A stretch of 64,000 nucleotides of DNA from Bacteroidia bacterium (GTDB taxonomy: Bacteria; Bacteroidota; Bacteroidia; Chitinophagales; Chitinophagaceae): positions 124,001 to 188,000 of the forward strand of contig JAUHYD010000007.1 in NCBI GenBank assembly GCA_030426665.1, read 5' to 3'. Under the pieces are notes generated by a model. That model did no database searches, had not been told where the DNA came from, and was given only the letters and a program-made list of their open reading frames with translations. Both the position numbers and the translations under genes were made by a program. This document shows, piece after piece, positions 35,550 to 44,814 of this stretch; the first letter of the stretch is position 1; each line of letters begins with the position of its first letter.

Positions 35550-37175
35550 ATGAAGAAACACTGCTCATTATTACTGGTATTTTTAACTTTTGGCATTTCG
35601 GCGTCTGCCCAACGGTCGGGAAAAGACACCGTGCTAAAAGGTTCAACGATTGAAGTGACGCAAACGTATAAGCCACGGGTGAAACAATCGCCGAAACCGC
35701 AATGGAAGCCGCAACTTCCGCCGGTCGACACGACGCATTCATCTGTAAAAATAGAGGTACCACAACAAACGTTGTATTATTCCTACAATTCACTTCCTTT
35801 ACGTCCACTTGCCTTGGGAAAGTCTCCCCTGACACTGCCGTACGAGAACTACCTGAAGGTAGGAGCCGGAAACATTTCGACTGCCTACGTCGATGCCGGA
35901 ATCGGCAGCCTGAAAGGTGAGGACTTTGAGACGGGCATACATGTCCACCATTTGTCCCAAAAAGGCACAATAAAGAATCAACAAACGTCATTTAGCGGAA
36001 TAGAAGCAGAGGCGACAACTCATGGTTTATTGGGTGATTGGCATGCTACATTGGCTGGATCGAGAAACAGATATTCCTATTTCGGTTACAACCATGCATT
36101 GCACGACTACAGTAACGAATTCGTAAAGCAGGTTTATACGGCTGTGAAAGCAGCTGCAGATTTAAAAAGTCCGGAAGATGCAAATACCAAACTCACCTAC
36201 CATCCCGGGGTATACGCTTCGTACATGACTGCCGTTAATAACATATCAGAAGTTACCGCAGGTTTTGATGCCCCTATAACCTATAATGTTAGTAAACTTC
36301 TTGATTTACATGTCGATTTATCGGGGGCATTTACAAACTATATTCCTGATACCACAACCATAAGTAACAATTTTATCCTTGCGGCACCGGGTATAAAGTT
36401 GCATCACAAAAGCGGTTACAGTGGTCATCTGCTTGCCGGTGTGGCACTTGGTCGTGGAGGCAGCACCTATTTTTTGCCAGATATGGAGGTAGCATTTTCA
36501 ATGCCGGAATACAACTTCAGATTGGCGCTGGGATGGAAAGCCGGACTGAGGCAAAACACGTACGAACAACTAACAAACTACAATCCGTTTATGATGAGCA
36601 CCTATCAGGTAATACAGACAAAAACGGACGAGATTTTTGCTGATGTACACGGTGCTCTTGGTACACATTTTTCTTATTCCGGTCGCGCGAGTTGGTGGAA
36701 CTATTTTGACTTACCTACTTTCCTCAACGACAGTGGCGATCAGCGACAGTTTTATGTATCCTATCAAAATGTAAAGGCACTGTCTTTCCAAGCTGCAGCT
36801 CGCTACCATATCGCTGAAAAGTGGTCCGCAGGAATTACCGGTGAGTATTATAGTTTCTACAAATCGACAGAGCAATTCGTCTGGCATGCGCCAACAACCA
36901 GAATAAAGGCTGACGTAGTGTTTCGCCCCATCCCGGAGCTTGACTTAGGTGCCTATGTTTACGTATTGGGGGGAATACATGCGAGAGACGCAACATATAC
37001 CGCAAAAACGCTGGGAGCGATTGCAGATATGGGTATTAATGCAGAATACAGCTTCGGACGACGGATTTCTGCATTTGTACAGTTTAACAATCTGCTGAAT
37101 AGCAAATATGAGCGTTGGCAGGGGTATCAGGCATACGGTTTCAACATATATGGAGGTTTAAGGTTGAAATTTTAA
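35550..37175 (+). CDS. Outer-membrane beta-barrel protein (TonB-receptor-like, no plug)
   Basis: Exported protein of 541 residues. A signal peptide (LLLVFLTFGISASAQ) is followed by GSTIEVTQTYKPRVKQSPKPQWKPQLPPVDT, a Pro-rich linker, then a long run of amphipathic beta strands (for example AKWSAGITGEYYSFYKS-like). It ends FNIYGGLRLKF, with the terminal Phe of a barrel insertion signal. It lacks a plug motif. It follows the TPR gene by 10 bases. A structural or assembly partner role is likely; substrate transport is possible but unsupported. Confidence 0.82.
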   Translation: MKKHCSLLLVFLTFGISASAQRSGKDTVLKGSTIEVTQTYKPRVKQSPKPQWKPQLPPVDTTHSSVKIEVPQQTLYYSYNSLPLRPLALGKSPLTLPYENYLKVGAGNISTAYVDAGIGSLKGEDFETGIHVHHLSQKGTIKNQQTSFSGIEAEATTHGLLGDWHATLAGSRNRYSYFGYNHALHDYSNEFVKQVYTAVKAAADLKSPEDANTKLTYHPGVYASYMTAVNNISEVTAGFDAPITYNVSKLLDLHVDLSGAFTNYIPDTTTISNNFILAAPGIKLHHKSGYSGHLLAGVALGRGGSTYFLPDMEVAFSMPEYNFRLALGWKAGLRQNTYEQLTNYNPFMMSTYQVIQTKTDEIFADVHGALGTHFSYSGRASWWNYFDLPTFLNDSGDQRQFYVSYQNVKALSFQAAARYHIAEKWSAGITGEYYSFYKSTEQFVWHAPTTRIKADVVFRPIPELDLGAYVYVLGGIHARDATYTAKTLGAIADMGINAEYSFGRRISAFVQFNNLLNSKYERWQGYQAYGFNIYGGLRLKF

Positions 37176-37209
37176 ATAAAAGCAGTAATTTGAGGGGGTA
37201 ATTATCACA

Positions 37210-38136
37210 ATGGATATAGCAAAGTATATAGGGTTATACCTTCTTAAAAACCGGTACTGTTACGTACATGGATTTGGCAACATGGAGCTTAAGAAGGCTC
37301 CTGCGACCTACGATGGTGACAACTTACAAGCTCCTTCTTATGAAGTAAAAGTGACACCCGGAGGATCGATTGACGATAATCTTGCCAACTTTATTGCGAC
37401 CAACGAACAAATAAGTATATCGAAAGCAGCGAACATTCTACGAGAGTTCAGCATGCAATCCCGTCGAACATTGGCCGAAGGTGGTGATGTGGAAATTCCC
37501 AATATTGGCAAATTTGTAGAATCAAATGGCAAGGTAGATTTCATAACCGACGAAAACTTCAGCTATACTCCTGCAGGTATTCCAACTATTAAAAACAGTA
37601 AACAGTTAGACGAACAAATAATAAAGCTTTCACATAAACCCTCATACCCTGCACCTGCAAAAGCCGACTCCGTGAACTGGAGTATGGTTATTCTGGTCGT
37701 TGTGTTGATTTTAGTGCTGGCGGGTGGTGGTTATTTTATTTACAATCAATACGAAAGTACAGATACGGTAACAGAAACGACTACGCCTGAAGTTACTACT
37801 CAACCGGTAGAAGAATTTACAGACCCTAATATAGAAGAAGCGACATTACCCGCAGAAGACACAGTTGTCCCGGAACCGATTCCTGAGCCAATAGTTATTG
37901 ACAGTAACACAACTATGGAGTTCCGATTTGTAATAGGGAACTATCCAAACAAACCCAGAGCCGAGAGACGCGTAAATATGCTAACTGAAAATGGAAATGT
38001 TGTGTCGCTACAGGAGCTTGACTCTACTAACTTTATGGTTGTGACACCGATTACCTGCAAAGTGGTAGACACAGCACACGTTAAGGATTCGCTTAAAGTA
38101 ATGTTCGGCTATAGGGAAGTACGCATTATTGAATAA
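37210..38136 (+). CDS. HU-CCDC81-like/SPOR membrane protein
   Basis: A 308-residue protein. Residues 1-145 resemble the prokaryotic HU-CCDC81 repeats (AKYIGLYLLKNRYCYVHGFGNMELKKAPATY, then SKAANILREFSMQSRRTLAEGGDVEIPNIGKF). A single membrane helix follows (about 158-177, MVILVVVLILVLAGGGYFIY). After an acidic Pro/Thr linker, the C-terminus has a SPOR-like domain (EFRFVIGNYPNKPRAERRVNMLTENGNVVS). SPOR domains bind denuded peptidoglycan at division sites, so it may tie the cytoplasm to the cell wall. It ends the envelope operon. Confidence 0.85.
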   Translation: MDIAKYIGLYLLKNRYCYVHGFGNMELKKAPATYDGDNLQAPSYEVKVTPGGSIDDNLANFIATNEQISISKAANILREFSMQSRRTLAEGGDVEIPNIGKFVESNGKVDFITDENFSYTPAGIPTIKNSKQLDEQIIKLSHKPSYPAPAKADSVNWSMVILVVVLILVLAGGGYFIYNQYESTDTVTETTTPEVTTQPVEEFTDPNIEEATLPAEDTVVPEPIPEPIVIDSNTTMEFRFVIGNYPNKPRAERRVNMLTENGNVVSLQELDSTNFMVVTPITCKVVDTAHVKDSLKVMFGYREVRIIE

Positions 38137-38167
38137 TTCCCCGTTCAAATAAAAAGCGGCGCTCTGC

Positions 38168-38824
38168 TTAGCCTTGTGCATTCACCAAAAAGCAAAAAAC
38201 TTCTTCAGGGCCGTGCACGCCTACAACTAACGTTTTCTCTATGTCTGCGGTTCGGCTGGGACCGGTAGTTATGTTAATCATAGAAGGCATATTGGCGCCA
38301 TACTTCTCTTTAAGTAAAGCCAGACCATCTTCAATATCGTACATCACCTGGTCTATATAAGCGACAACGATATGTACCGGATAGTATACAGACGCACTGC
38401 GCCCCATGTGTTGCTTGCTGCTCAATAATATAGAGCCGGTGCGGGCAATAAGCGCTTCGCACATAGTAATGCATGCTTCGGCGGTCGGAGGGACTGTGTC
38501 TGCAGTACCGGCTATGCCCTTTTCGCTAAGAATGTTAAGCAACCCGGGATCGGCACAGAGCAACTGTTTCCAATCTCTGTCAGCCGAAAGGACACTAATA
38601 TTTCGAATAAGCTCTTCAACATTATCACAAAAAACAAACTTACCACCAAACCCTATAAACGTTTCTGCAAACAGCTCTTCCTTTGAGTTTTCTGACTTTG
38701 CGTATAGCGAATCTTTTTGTTTGTCCGCCGCGGGATAGGGCAATGGCAAACTCCCCTCGCCCAGTCCCTTACGAATTCTGGCAAGGATGTTTTCTTTTGC
38801 TTTCGAAGTCTTCAGTGTACTCAT
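38168..38824 (-). CDS. LUD domain protein (LutC/YkgG family)
   Basis: A 218-residue LUD-domain protein. It begins KAKENILARIRKGL, typical of LutC, and has the late GPSRTADIEKTLVVGVHGPEEVFCFLV motif characteristic of the family. LutC acts with LutA and LutB in L-lactate oxidation, but those are not adjacent. Here it follows ftsH, 60 bases away on the same strand. In Bacteroidota a LUD gene next to ftsH is common, and its role there is unclear. It probably belongs to the rsfS-ftsH-LUD unit. Confidence 0.88.
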   Translation of the reverse strand: MSTLKTSKAKENILARIRKGLGEGSLPLPYPAADKQKDSLYAKSENSKEELFAETFIGFGGKFVFCDNVEELIRNISVLSADRDWKQLLCADPGLLNILSEKGIAGTADTVPPTAEACITMCEALIARTGSILLSSKQHMGRSASVYYPVHIVVAYIDQVMYDIEDGLALLKEKYGANMPSMINITTGPSRTADIEKTLVVGVHGPEEVFCFLVNAQG

Positions 38825-38884
38825 TGCTACGAATTTGTATACCCGGCAAACAGCAAGGCAACAGTCTAAAACCGGAAGTATCTA

Positions 38885-40909
38885 TCAAACGATTGGTGTA
38901 GCTTCTACGCTCTCTGTGTCTTCCTTAATGTCATCATCGTCTGACGCGGTAGCATCATCATCATAAGTTCTCTTACCAAGTAAGCGCTCCATGTCGTCTT
39001 TAAACAACACTTCTTTCTTCAGAAGCTCTTCGGCAATAACTTTTACAGATTCTATTTTTTCGCTCAGCAAAGCTTTCACCCTGTTGTAGGCACCGTCTAC
39101 AAGCGACCGCACCTCATTGTCAATCATTTTTCCTGTTTCCTCAGAATAAGGCTTAGAAAAATTATTATCATTCTGAGGGTCATAGAACGAAATGTTACCG
39201 ATAGCTTCATTCATACCGTACATGGAGACCATTGCATATGCCATACGTGTAACATGCTGCAAATCACTTAATGCACCTGTAGATATTTTCCCAAACACCA
39301 ATTCTTCTACTGCTCTACCTCCCAAAGACATACACATATCGTCCAACAGGTGATCAGTAGTGCGTATGTACACTTCTTTAGGCAAGTACTGGGCATACCC
39401 CAATGCTGCGACTCCTCTTGGTACAATCGTCACTTTCACCAATGGATGCGCATGTTCTAAAAACCAGCCGGACACCGCGTGACCTGCCTCGTGATAGGCA
39501 ATGATGCGTTTTTCTTCAGGCAGGATGATTTTATTCTTTTTCTCCAGACCGCCAATAACACGATCAATGGCGTCATTGAAGTCGCTCATATCCACTTCAC
39601 TCTTACCCTTTCTGGCGGCAATAAGTGCCGCTTCGTTACAAATGTTCGCAATGTCGGCACCGGCAAAACCAGGTGTCTGAACAGCAAGTTTTTTGATATT
39701 CAGGTCTTTTGAACGCTTGATAGGCTGTAAGTGAACATCAAATATTTTTTCTCTTCCTTTTACATCTGGAATATCGATAGATATCTGGCGATCGAAACGA
39801 CCGGGACGTAGCAAGGCAGTGTCCAATACATCCGGCCTGTTGGTAGCAGCCAACACGATAATACCACTGTCGCCACCAAAACCGTCCATTTCAACAAGCA
39901 TCTGATTAAGTGTGTTTTCACGCTCATCATTACTCATTACCATGTTTTTGCCACGCGCTCTACCGATAGCGTCAATCTCATCGATAAATACGATACACGG
40001 CGCCTTTTCTCTGGCCTGCTTAAACAAATCTCTTACGCGGCTCGCTCCTACCCCAACGAACATTTCCACAAAATCAGAACCGGAGATAGAAAAGAATGGC
40101 ACCTGCGCCTCACCGGCTACCGCTTTCGCCAAAAGTGTTTTACCAGTTCCCGGAGGGCCTACAAGTAACGCTCCTTTGGGAATTTTACCGCCCAATGCTG
40201 TGTATTTTTTGGGGTTTTTAAGGAAATCTACAATTTCCATTACCTCTACTTTGGCTTCATCCAAACCAGCCACATCGTTAAATGTTATGTTGACGCGAGT
40301 TCCTTTTTCAAATAATTGCGCTTTTGACTTTCCAATATTGAAGATGCCACCGGCACCACCGGCACCACCACCGGAACCCATCTTGCGAAATACCAGAAAA
40401 TACAATGCAACAAAGAAGATTATCGGCAAGAGGAACGTCTGCAGAAACGCATGCATCAAATCGCCACGCTGTTCGTAAACAACCATAGCATGTGCAGCCT
40501 CCGGCAAATCCTTTTCTGCAGCCTCCAAATCCTTGTTAAACTGCTCTACCGTACCAATCTTAAAGGTAAATGCAGGTGTTTTCTCGTCACCATTTGCATA
40601 CTTCTGAACTTTACCGGGCTTTGTTTCCGGAACAGAGCCGGGCTTCAGGAATACTTCTACATGGTCATTGTTTACAACGACCACTTTAGCTACTTGTTCC
40701 TTCACCAGATAGTTCCTGAACTCCCTGAAAGTCAATTCAGTAACGGAAGCGCCAAGACTACCGCCGAAAAACTGAGCTCCCAGCACCACTAAAACAATGA
40801 CACCGTAAATCCAATAGACGTTGAATTTAGGCCCTTTCTTATTGTTCTTGTTTTTGTCACCTTCCGGTTTCTGGTCCCCGGGTTTAAAATTTCTATTTTT
40901 ATCTTCCAT
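38885..40909 (-). CDS. ftsH: ATP-dependent zinc metalloprotease FtsH
   Basis: Membrane-anchored AAA+ protease that degrades misfolded membrane proteins. Membrane helices lie at about 33-50 and 155-174. Walker A GPPGTGKT is at 251-258, Walker B IVFIDEID at 306-313, the second region of homology includes LLRPGRFDR (about 367-374), and the zinc motif HEAGH is at 473-477. The periplasmic loop lies between the two helices, with a Gly-rich linker ([11 protein letters not shown]). 674 residues is typical. It is cotranscribed with rsfS upstream. Confidence 0.98.
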   Translation of the reverse strand: MEDKNRNFKPGDQKPEGDKNKNNKKGPKFNVYWIYGVIVLVVLGAQFFGGSLGASVTELTFREFRNYLVKEQVAKVVVVNNDHVEVFLKPGSVPETKPGKVQKYANGDEKTPAFTFKIGTVEQFNKDLEAAEKDLPEAAHAMVVYEQRGDLMHAFLQTFLLPIIFFVALYFLVFRKMGSGGGAGGAGGIFNIGKSKAQLFEKGTRVNITFNDVAGLDEAKVEVMEIVDFLKNPKKYTALGGKIPKGALLVGPPGTGKTLLAKAVAGEAQVPFFSISGSDFVEMFVGVGASRVRDLFKQAREKAPCIVFIDEIDAIGRARGKNMVMSNDERENTLNQMLVEMDGFGGDSGIIVLAATNRPDVLDTALLRPGRFDRQISIDIPDVKGREKIFDVHLQPIKRSKDLNIKKLAVQTPGFAGADIANICNEAALIAARKGKSEVDMSDFNDAIDRVIGGLEKKNKIILPEEKRIIAYHEAGHAVSGWFLEHAHPLVKVTIVPRGVAALGYAQYLPKEVYIRTTDHLLDDMCMSLGGRAVEELVFGKISTGALSDLQHVTRMAYAMVSMYGMNEAIGNISFYDPQNDNNFSKPYSEETGKMIDNEVRSLVDGAYNRVKALLSEKIESVKVIAEELLKKEVLFKDDMERLLGKRTYDDDATASDDDDIKEDTESVEATPIV

Positions 40910-40960
40910 TTTACTTATTAATCGTAAAAAATACTTTTAGTAAAAAATATACACCTCCTA

Positions 40961-41353
40961 TCAATGCTCTGCACGCGGTGCATCCTCCCACAAACTCTCC
41001 AAATTATAAAACAAGCGCTGCTCCTTCTGAAAAATGTGCACCACTATATTTACGTAGTCTACAAGCGTCCAGGTTTCACCAAATTCGACATGATATGGTT
41101 TTTCGCCACATTCTTTTTCCACTTCATCAACAAGATTGTCTGCTATGGCTTTTAATTGGATATTGGAATTTGCTTCGCAAAGGACAAAATAATCGGCAAC
41201 TGCTTCATCTATTTTCTTTAAATCGAGCGAGACAATTCCTTCACCTTTTTTTTCCTTGATTGCTTTGATAGTTGTCTTGAACAGCTTAGTGTTCCTGGTG
41301 AGACGGGAGGGCGACTTTGTGCGATCCTGTAACACGTTTATTATTTTCTCCAA
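40961..41353 (-). CDS. rsfS: Ribosomal silencing factor RsfS
   Basis: Binds L14 (uL14) on the large subunit and prevents subunit joining when nutrients run out. The 130 residues carry the family features DLKKIDEAVADYFVLCEANSNIQLKAIADNLVDEVEKE and VEFGETWTLVDYVNIVVHIFQKEQRLFYNLESLW, which is the DUF143 fold. It lies 51 bases upstream of ftsH on the same strand, the common Bacteroidota order. It is divergent from birA. Confidence 0.95.
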   Translation of the reverse strand: MEKIINVLQDRTKSPSRLTRNTKLFKTTIKAIKEKKGEGIVSLDLKKIDEAVADYFVLCEANSNIQLKAIADNLVDEVEKECGEKPYHVEFGETWTLVDYVNIVVHIFQKEQRLFYNLESLWEDAPRAEH

Positions 41354-41429
41354 ATTTGTGTATTAATTTTGTTTGACGAGTACTATCGAGTATTTTATCA
41401 AAATTATAAATCTTTTTGCATTAAACCTC

Positions 41430-42182
41430 ATGGCAAATCAGGATTTCGAGCTAATACAACTTGCACAAGTAGATAGTACCAATAACTATGCCATGGACCT
41501 TATTAATGACGATAAGGCGCATGAAGGCATGACAATAGTAGCCGAAAGCCAAAACAATGGCAGGGGACAACGAGGTAGATTATGGGCTGACGAACCCGGC
41601 AACAGCCTATTAATGAGCATAATTGTCAATCCACGGCACTTATTGTCAGAACAATTTGTGTTCAGCGCATCGATTGCGGTATCAATTGTCAATGTTTTGC
41701 AAAATTTCCTCCCGGAAACAGCTATATACATTAAATGGCCAAACGACATAATTATCGGTGACAAAAAGGCAGGCGGCATACTCATAGAGAACGTCATACG
41801 TGGCAGCAAGTGGTCGCATAGTGTTATCGGTTTAGGACTAAATGTCTTACAAGAGCATTTTCCGGACACGCTACCCAATGCCACATCTATAAAAATGGCT
41901 ACCGGAAAACTTGTATCGATGTATCAACTGCGAGAGCGGATACGAGAACACATTATGTCTGCTGTAATGTACCCGGCGCCGGCGAATCAAACGATGACAT
42001 CCTATAACGACTGTTTATTCAGGAAAGACCAAAATCAGCTTTTTAGCGAGAAGGGAAACAATTGGCAAGCAAAAATCGTCCGTGTGTCCGGTGACGGCGA
42101 ACTGATTCTCTGCAAAAATGACAAAGATATATTCCGCATATATCACGGTCAAGCTGAGTGGATATGGAATGGCAATCAATAA
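41430..42182 (+). CDS. birA: Biotin--[acetyl-CoA carboxylase] ligase (monofunctional)
   Basis: Activates biotin with ATP to biotinyl-AMP and transfers it to the carboxylase carrier protein. Motifs: DSTNNYAMDLI, GRGQRGRLW (biotinyl-AMP loop), KWPNDIIIGDKKAGGILIE and GLGLNV. The start at ATG 41430 (MANQDFEL) gives 250 residues; the frame opens at 41373. There is no N-terminal DNA-binding domain, so it is not also a repressor. It converges closely with the next minus-strand gene. Confidence 0.95.
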   Translation: MANQDFELIQLAQVDSTNNYAMDLINDDKAHEGMTIVAESQNNGRGQRGRLWADEPGNSLLMSIIVNPRHLLSEQFVFSASIAVSIVNVLQNFLPETAIYIKWPNDIIIGDKKAGGILIENVIRGSKWSHSVIGLGLNVLQEHFPDTLPNATSIKMATGKLVSMYQLRERIREHIMSAVMYPAPANQTMTSYNDCLFRKDQNQLFSEKGNNWQAKIVRVSGDGELILCKNDKDIFRIYHGQAEWIWNGNQ

Positions 42183-42189
42183 TATTAGC

Positions 42190-42600
42190 TCACTTCTTCT
42201 CTTTGGCGAGCACATAACCCAGCATAGTAAAGGGGAAGTAAATAATTAAACTTGCTATAGAAAACCACACAGGCTGCTCCGGAATCATTGCAACGTTAAA
42301 TATTCCTGCAAGCGTAATTAAACAACCGGCCACAATAGCGGGAACGGCCGTTTGGCGTCCGATAATCAATGTTGCCACACCACCTGAAATAAGTGAGGAA
42401 ACAGCATAATTGGCAAGCAAAAGCACAAAGGCAGCTATAGGCAAATGTGCAATGAAGGTTTTTAGCTGTTCTGTGTTGTCAAGGCTAATGTCTGACGGAG
42501 GTGGATACAACGAATGAATACCCTTTTCTCCAAATGCCTGCACCATCATGCCGGACATCACTCCGGCAACAATCGGCAATATGTACTTTGTTTTCTTCAT
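42190..42600 (-). CDS. Small integral membrane protein, unknown
   Basis: A 136-residue protein with four predicted membrane segments (about 9-25, 50-68, 70-100, 112-130: IAAFVLLLANYAVSSLISGGVATLII and so on). No family is recognised; the pattern suggests a DUF of the small inner-membrane class. It converges with birA with a seven-base gap. It starts with MKKTKYILPIVAGVMSGM, which is a membrane anchor rather than a cleaved signal peptide. Confidence 0.72.
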   Translation of the reverse strand: MKKTKYILPIVAGVMSGMMVQAFGEKGIHSLYPPPSDISLDNTEQLKTFIAHLPIAAFVLLLANYAVSSLISGGVATLIIGRQTAVPAIVAGCLITLAGIFNVAMIPEQPVWFSIASLIIYFPFTMLGYVLAKEKK

Positions 42601-42693
42601 TCTGTTTTGCGTACTATAAAGGTAATAAATATGACAATACGGGATTATCTATTAACCTGTAAACATATTTCAGGACGACACATTGTATATTAC

Positions 42694-42746
42694 GCAAGTC
42701 GAAAAGACTGGCATTAGGTTAGATACAAGTCGAAAAAGACTTGCGC
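42694..42746. repeat. Double-hairpin REP-like element (AAGTC/GACTT type)
   Basis: Two hairpins: AGTC-loop-GACT near 42697-42709 and CAAGTC-GAAAAA-GACTTG at 42726-42743, separated by a short linker. It has the same layout as the elements at 15840 and 17736, with different stems. Confidence 0.5.
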
Positions 42747-42857
42747 TAAATGGGGAACAGGAGGCATAAAATTATGGTTTCCTAGGACAGTCAGGAAATC
42801 TTCACTTTAATCACAGGATACGGAATATTAGTGTTATTCAATTAAAAAATAATTAGT

Positions 42858-43415
42858 ATGAAGGACATTTTTTTTGATATAAAAAATGACGAATCAGGTC
42901 TGAAAAAAGAAATTAAAGAGTATATCCTAAATAACCCTGAGGAGGCACTACTTCAGGTAGATAAAAAAATAAATTTGGCAGAAACGACATTAGACAACAA
43001 CCATATAGTTGAATTATATAAATTTTCAGTCAAAGTGTTTGATATTAGAACTGTTGCTGAAAGTGTTTTAGATAAGCTTTTGCTGTTTTACATAAAAAGA
43101 GCCAACTACTTAATAAATGAAGACAATTATTCGTTATGTCTTCTTTTGGATTTGTTCGTTCACAACCCAGTAATATTTAATAAAAATATTACTATTGAAA
43201 CTTTTGTCAACGCCAGCTATCCCATGCTATTTAATATCGGGGCAGACAAATACTCGAATTTAGATCTAGCAATTGATATGTTTCTTTCCATGCTTGCTTT
43301 TGACAAAAGATTCAAAAAAGGACACAACATACTCAGTAAATTTATATTTGAAAATCCAGACAATCCCTATGTGGGTGACGCTAGACAGAAATTGTCGGAA
43401 GGGGCTCATGAGTAA
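42858..43415 (+). CDS. Orphan A+T-rich hypothetical protein
   Basis: A 185-residue acidic protein of unknown role, mostly helical (for example ITIETFVNASYPMLFNIGADKYSNLDLAIDMFLSMLAFDKRFKKGHNIL). No signal peptide or motif. The DNA is clearly A+T-richer than the birA side, which suggests recent acquisition. A putative 37-codon frame overlaps its stop (ATGAGTAA at 43408-43415). It sits at the left edge of the GIY-YIG cassette region. A toxin, immunity or phage-type product is possible but cannot be supported further. Confidence 0.6.
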   Translation: MKDIFFDIKNDESGLKKEIKEYILNNPEEALLQVDKKINLAETTLDNNHIVELYKFSVKVFDIRTVAESVLDKLLLFYIKRANYLINEDNYSLCLLLDLFVHNPVIFNKNITIETFVNASYPMLFNIGADKYSNLDLAIDMFLSMLAFDKRFKKGHNILSKFIFENPDNPYVGDARQKLSEGAHE

Positions 43416-43521
43416 AGAAGTAGAGCAAAACAATGGATGGCGACAGCCGGGTAGCGGTGATAGATACACCACTATAGACACCCTGAGTACCGGGGTGTTT
43501 TTGTTGTCATACGTGCAATAA
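43408..43521 (+). CDS. Possible small overlapping ORF (37 residues)
   Basis: The ATG overlaps the stop of the 42858-43415 gene (ATGAGTAA), the arrangement of a coupled small gene. It encodes SKEVEQNNGWRQPGSGDRYT and onward. However, the last 14 codons run through a hairpin that looks like a terminator (43478-43498), so it may be spurious. Weak evidence. Confidence 0.25.
   Translation: MSKEVEQNNGWRQPGSGDRYTTIDTLSTGVFLLSYVQ
43478..43505 (+). terminator. Terminator-like hairpin after the orphan gene
   Basis: ACACCC (43478-43483) and GGGTGT (43493-43498) form a stem followed by a T run. It ends the 42858-43415 transcript. Confidence 0.6.
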
Positions 43522-43534
43522 AGGGAGGCTATTT

Positions 43535-43580
43535 GTCGGTCGGAAACCGACAGCCGCTTATGCTAGTAGGTAAAACCTAC
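43535..43580. repeat. Double-hairpin REP-like element (cassette 1)
   Basis: GTCGGT-CGGAA-ACCGAC (43535-43551), then GTAGGT-AAA-ACCTAC (43566-43580). It precedes the first GIY-YIG cassette. Nearly identical elements start at 44144 and 44738 before the other two cassettes. Confidence 0.7.
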
Positions 43581-43611
43581 GGCAAACGCGATATTTAAAC
43601 AAAAAATGAGT

Positions 43612-43999
43612 GTCTTTGCGAGGAACGAAGCAACCTCACACAATATCAGCCGCCACACACCTGTTCCCAGAGATCTATATATTCTGGGTTCATGCTATTA
43701 ATGTGGTCGTCCTCCTGTTTCCTGCTACCTCCTTTAAGCCGCTTTTCCTCACCAATAGCGTCTTCAATCCGTTGGAATGACTGGTAATAAACCAGCATTA
43801 CACAATTATACTTTGCGGTGAAACTTTCGGGATAGATTTTAGTTCTGTGTTTCCATACCCTGCCGCACAAATCAGATGTTACGCCAACATATACCGTTGT
43901 TCTGTTGGGTGAAGACATAATATATACGGTACCACTCTTATCCATTTTCTGTGTTTTGTGCTTTGTGTTACGTGAGGTTGCTTCGTTCCTCGCAATGAC
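43612..43999. mobile_element. GIY-YIG inverted-repeat cassette 1 (388 bp)
   Basis: Bounded by 28-bp terminal inverted repeats (43612-43639 and 43972-43999, one mismatch) with core TGCGAGGAACGAAGC. It encloses one GIY-YIG gene on the minus strand. The same unit is repeated at 44221 and 44815. Three copies of the 15-bp unit AGACCGTGTTTTTTT lie just outside the right end. Mobility is inferred from shape, not shown. Confidence 0.6.
43646..43945 (-). CDS. GIY-YIG nuclease domain protein, copy 1
   Basis: A 99-residue single-domain GIY-YIG protein, YhbQ-like in size. The two conserved strands are TVYIMSS and VYVGVTSDL. The catalytic Arg is in RVWKHR, and the Glu is in GEEKRLKGGSRK. The C-terminus is NSMNPEYIDLWEQVCGG. 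It differs from copies 2 and 3 by Gly for Asp and Ile for Phe. It sits between 28-bp inverted repeats. The family includes homing-type and repair nucleases; the target here is unknown. Confidence 0.85.
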   Translation of the reverse strand: MDKSGTVYIMSSPNRTTVYVGVTSDLCGRVWKHRTKIYPESFTAKYNCVMLVYYQSFQRIEDAIGEEKRLKGGSRKQEDDHINSMNPEYIDLWEQVCGG

Positions 44000-44143
44000 C
44001 CGTGTTTTTTTAGACCGTGTTTTTTTAGACCGTGTTTTTTTGTTTTCTGTTTAATTTTCTTCTTTCTTATTTTCTCCGCCAACCCTTACCTGCTCTGGAA
44101 AGTACGCCAAGCTGCGGACCAGTAAAAAACTACGCACTCTTTC

Positions 44144-44188
44144 GTCGGTCAGAAACCGATAGCCGCTTATGAAAGTAGGTACAACCTA
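44144..44188. repeat. Double-hairpin REP-like element (cassette 2)
   Basis: Same double-hairpin element as at 43535, shifted by the 609-bp unit: GTCGGT-CAGAA-ACCGAT, then GTAGGT...ACCTAC. Confidence 0.65.
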
Positions 44189-44220
44189 CGGCAAACGCGA
44201 TATTTAAACAAAAAATGAGT

Positions 44221-44608
44221 GTCTTTGCGAGGAACGAAGCAACCTCACACAATATCAGCCGCCACAAACCTGTTCCCATAGGTCTATATATTCTGGGTTC
44301 ATGCTATTAATGTGGTCGTCCTCCTGTTTCCTGCTACCTCCTTTAAGCCGCTTTTCCTCACCAATAGCGTCTTCAATCCGTTGGAATGACTGGTAGTAAA
44401 CCAGCATTACACAATTATACTTTGCGGTGAAACTTTCGGGATAGAATTTAGTTCTGTGTTTCCATACCCTGTCGCACAAATCAGATGTTACGCCAACATA
44501 TACCGTTGTTCTGTTGGGTGAAGACATAATATATACAGTACCGCTCTTATCCATTTTCTGTGTTTTGTGCCTTGTGCTACGTGAGGTTGCTTCGTTCCTC
44601 GCAATGAC
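44221..44608. mobile_element. GIY-YIG inverted-repeat cassette 2 (388 bp)
   Basis: The same element as cassette 1: inverted repeats at 44221-44248 and 44581-44608. It is nearly identical to cassette 3 (594-bp period), indicating recent tandem duplication. Confidence 0.6.
44255..44554 (-). CDS. GIY-YIG nuclease domain protein, copy 2
   Basis: Identical to copy 3 at the protein level: 99 residues, same GIY-YIG strands, Arg in DRVWKHR and EEKRLKGGSRK. Single domain, no linker region. It sits in its own inverted-repeat cassette between tandem 594-bp repeats. Whether all three are expressed cannot be seen. Confidence 0.85.
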   Translation of the reverse strand: MDKSGTVYIMSSPNRTTVYVGVTSDLCDRVWKHRTKFYPESFTAKYNCVMLVYYQSFQRIEDAIGEEKRLKGGSRKQEDDHINSMNPEYIDLWEQVCGG

Positions 44609-44737
44609 CCGTGTTTTTTTAGACCGTGTTTTTTTGTTTTCTGTTTAATTTTCTTCTTTCTTATTTTCTCCGCCAACCCTTACCTGCTCTGGAAAATACG
44701 CCAAGCTGCGGACCAGTAAAAAACTACGCACTCTTTC

Positions 44738-44782
44738 GTCGGTCAGAAACCGATAGCCGCTTATGAAAGTAGGTACAACCTA
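44738..44782. repeat. Double-hairpin REP-like element (cassette 3)
   Basis: Third copy of the double-hairpin element, 594 bp after the second. Confidence 0.65.
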
Positions 44783-44814
44783 CGGCAAACGCGATATTTA
44801 AACAAAAAATGAGT

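Noticed and set aside
43879-44082. Basic repetitive frame (KKHGLKKHGLKKHG then SLRGTKQPH)
   Set aside because: It is the translation of the AGACCGTGTTTTTTT repeats and inverted-repeat arm. The SLRGTKQ phrase is a known artefact of this repeat type.
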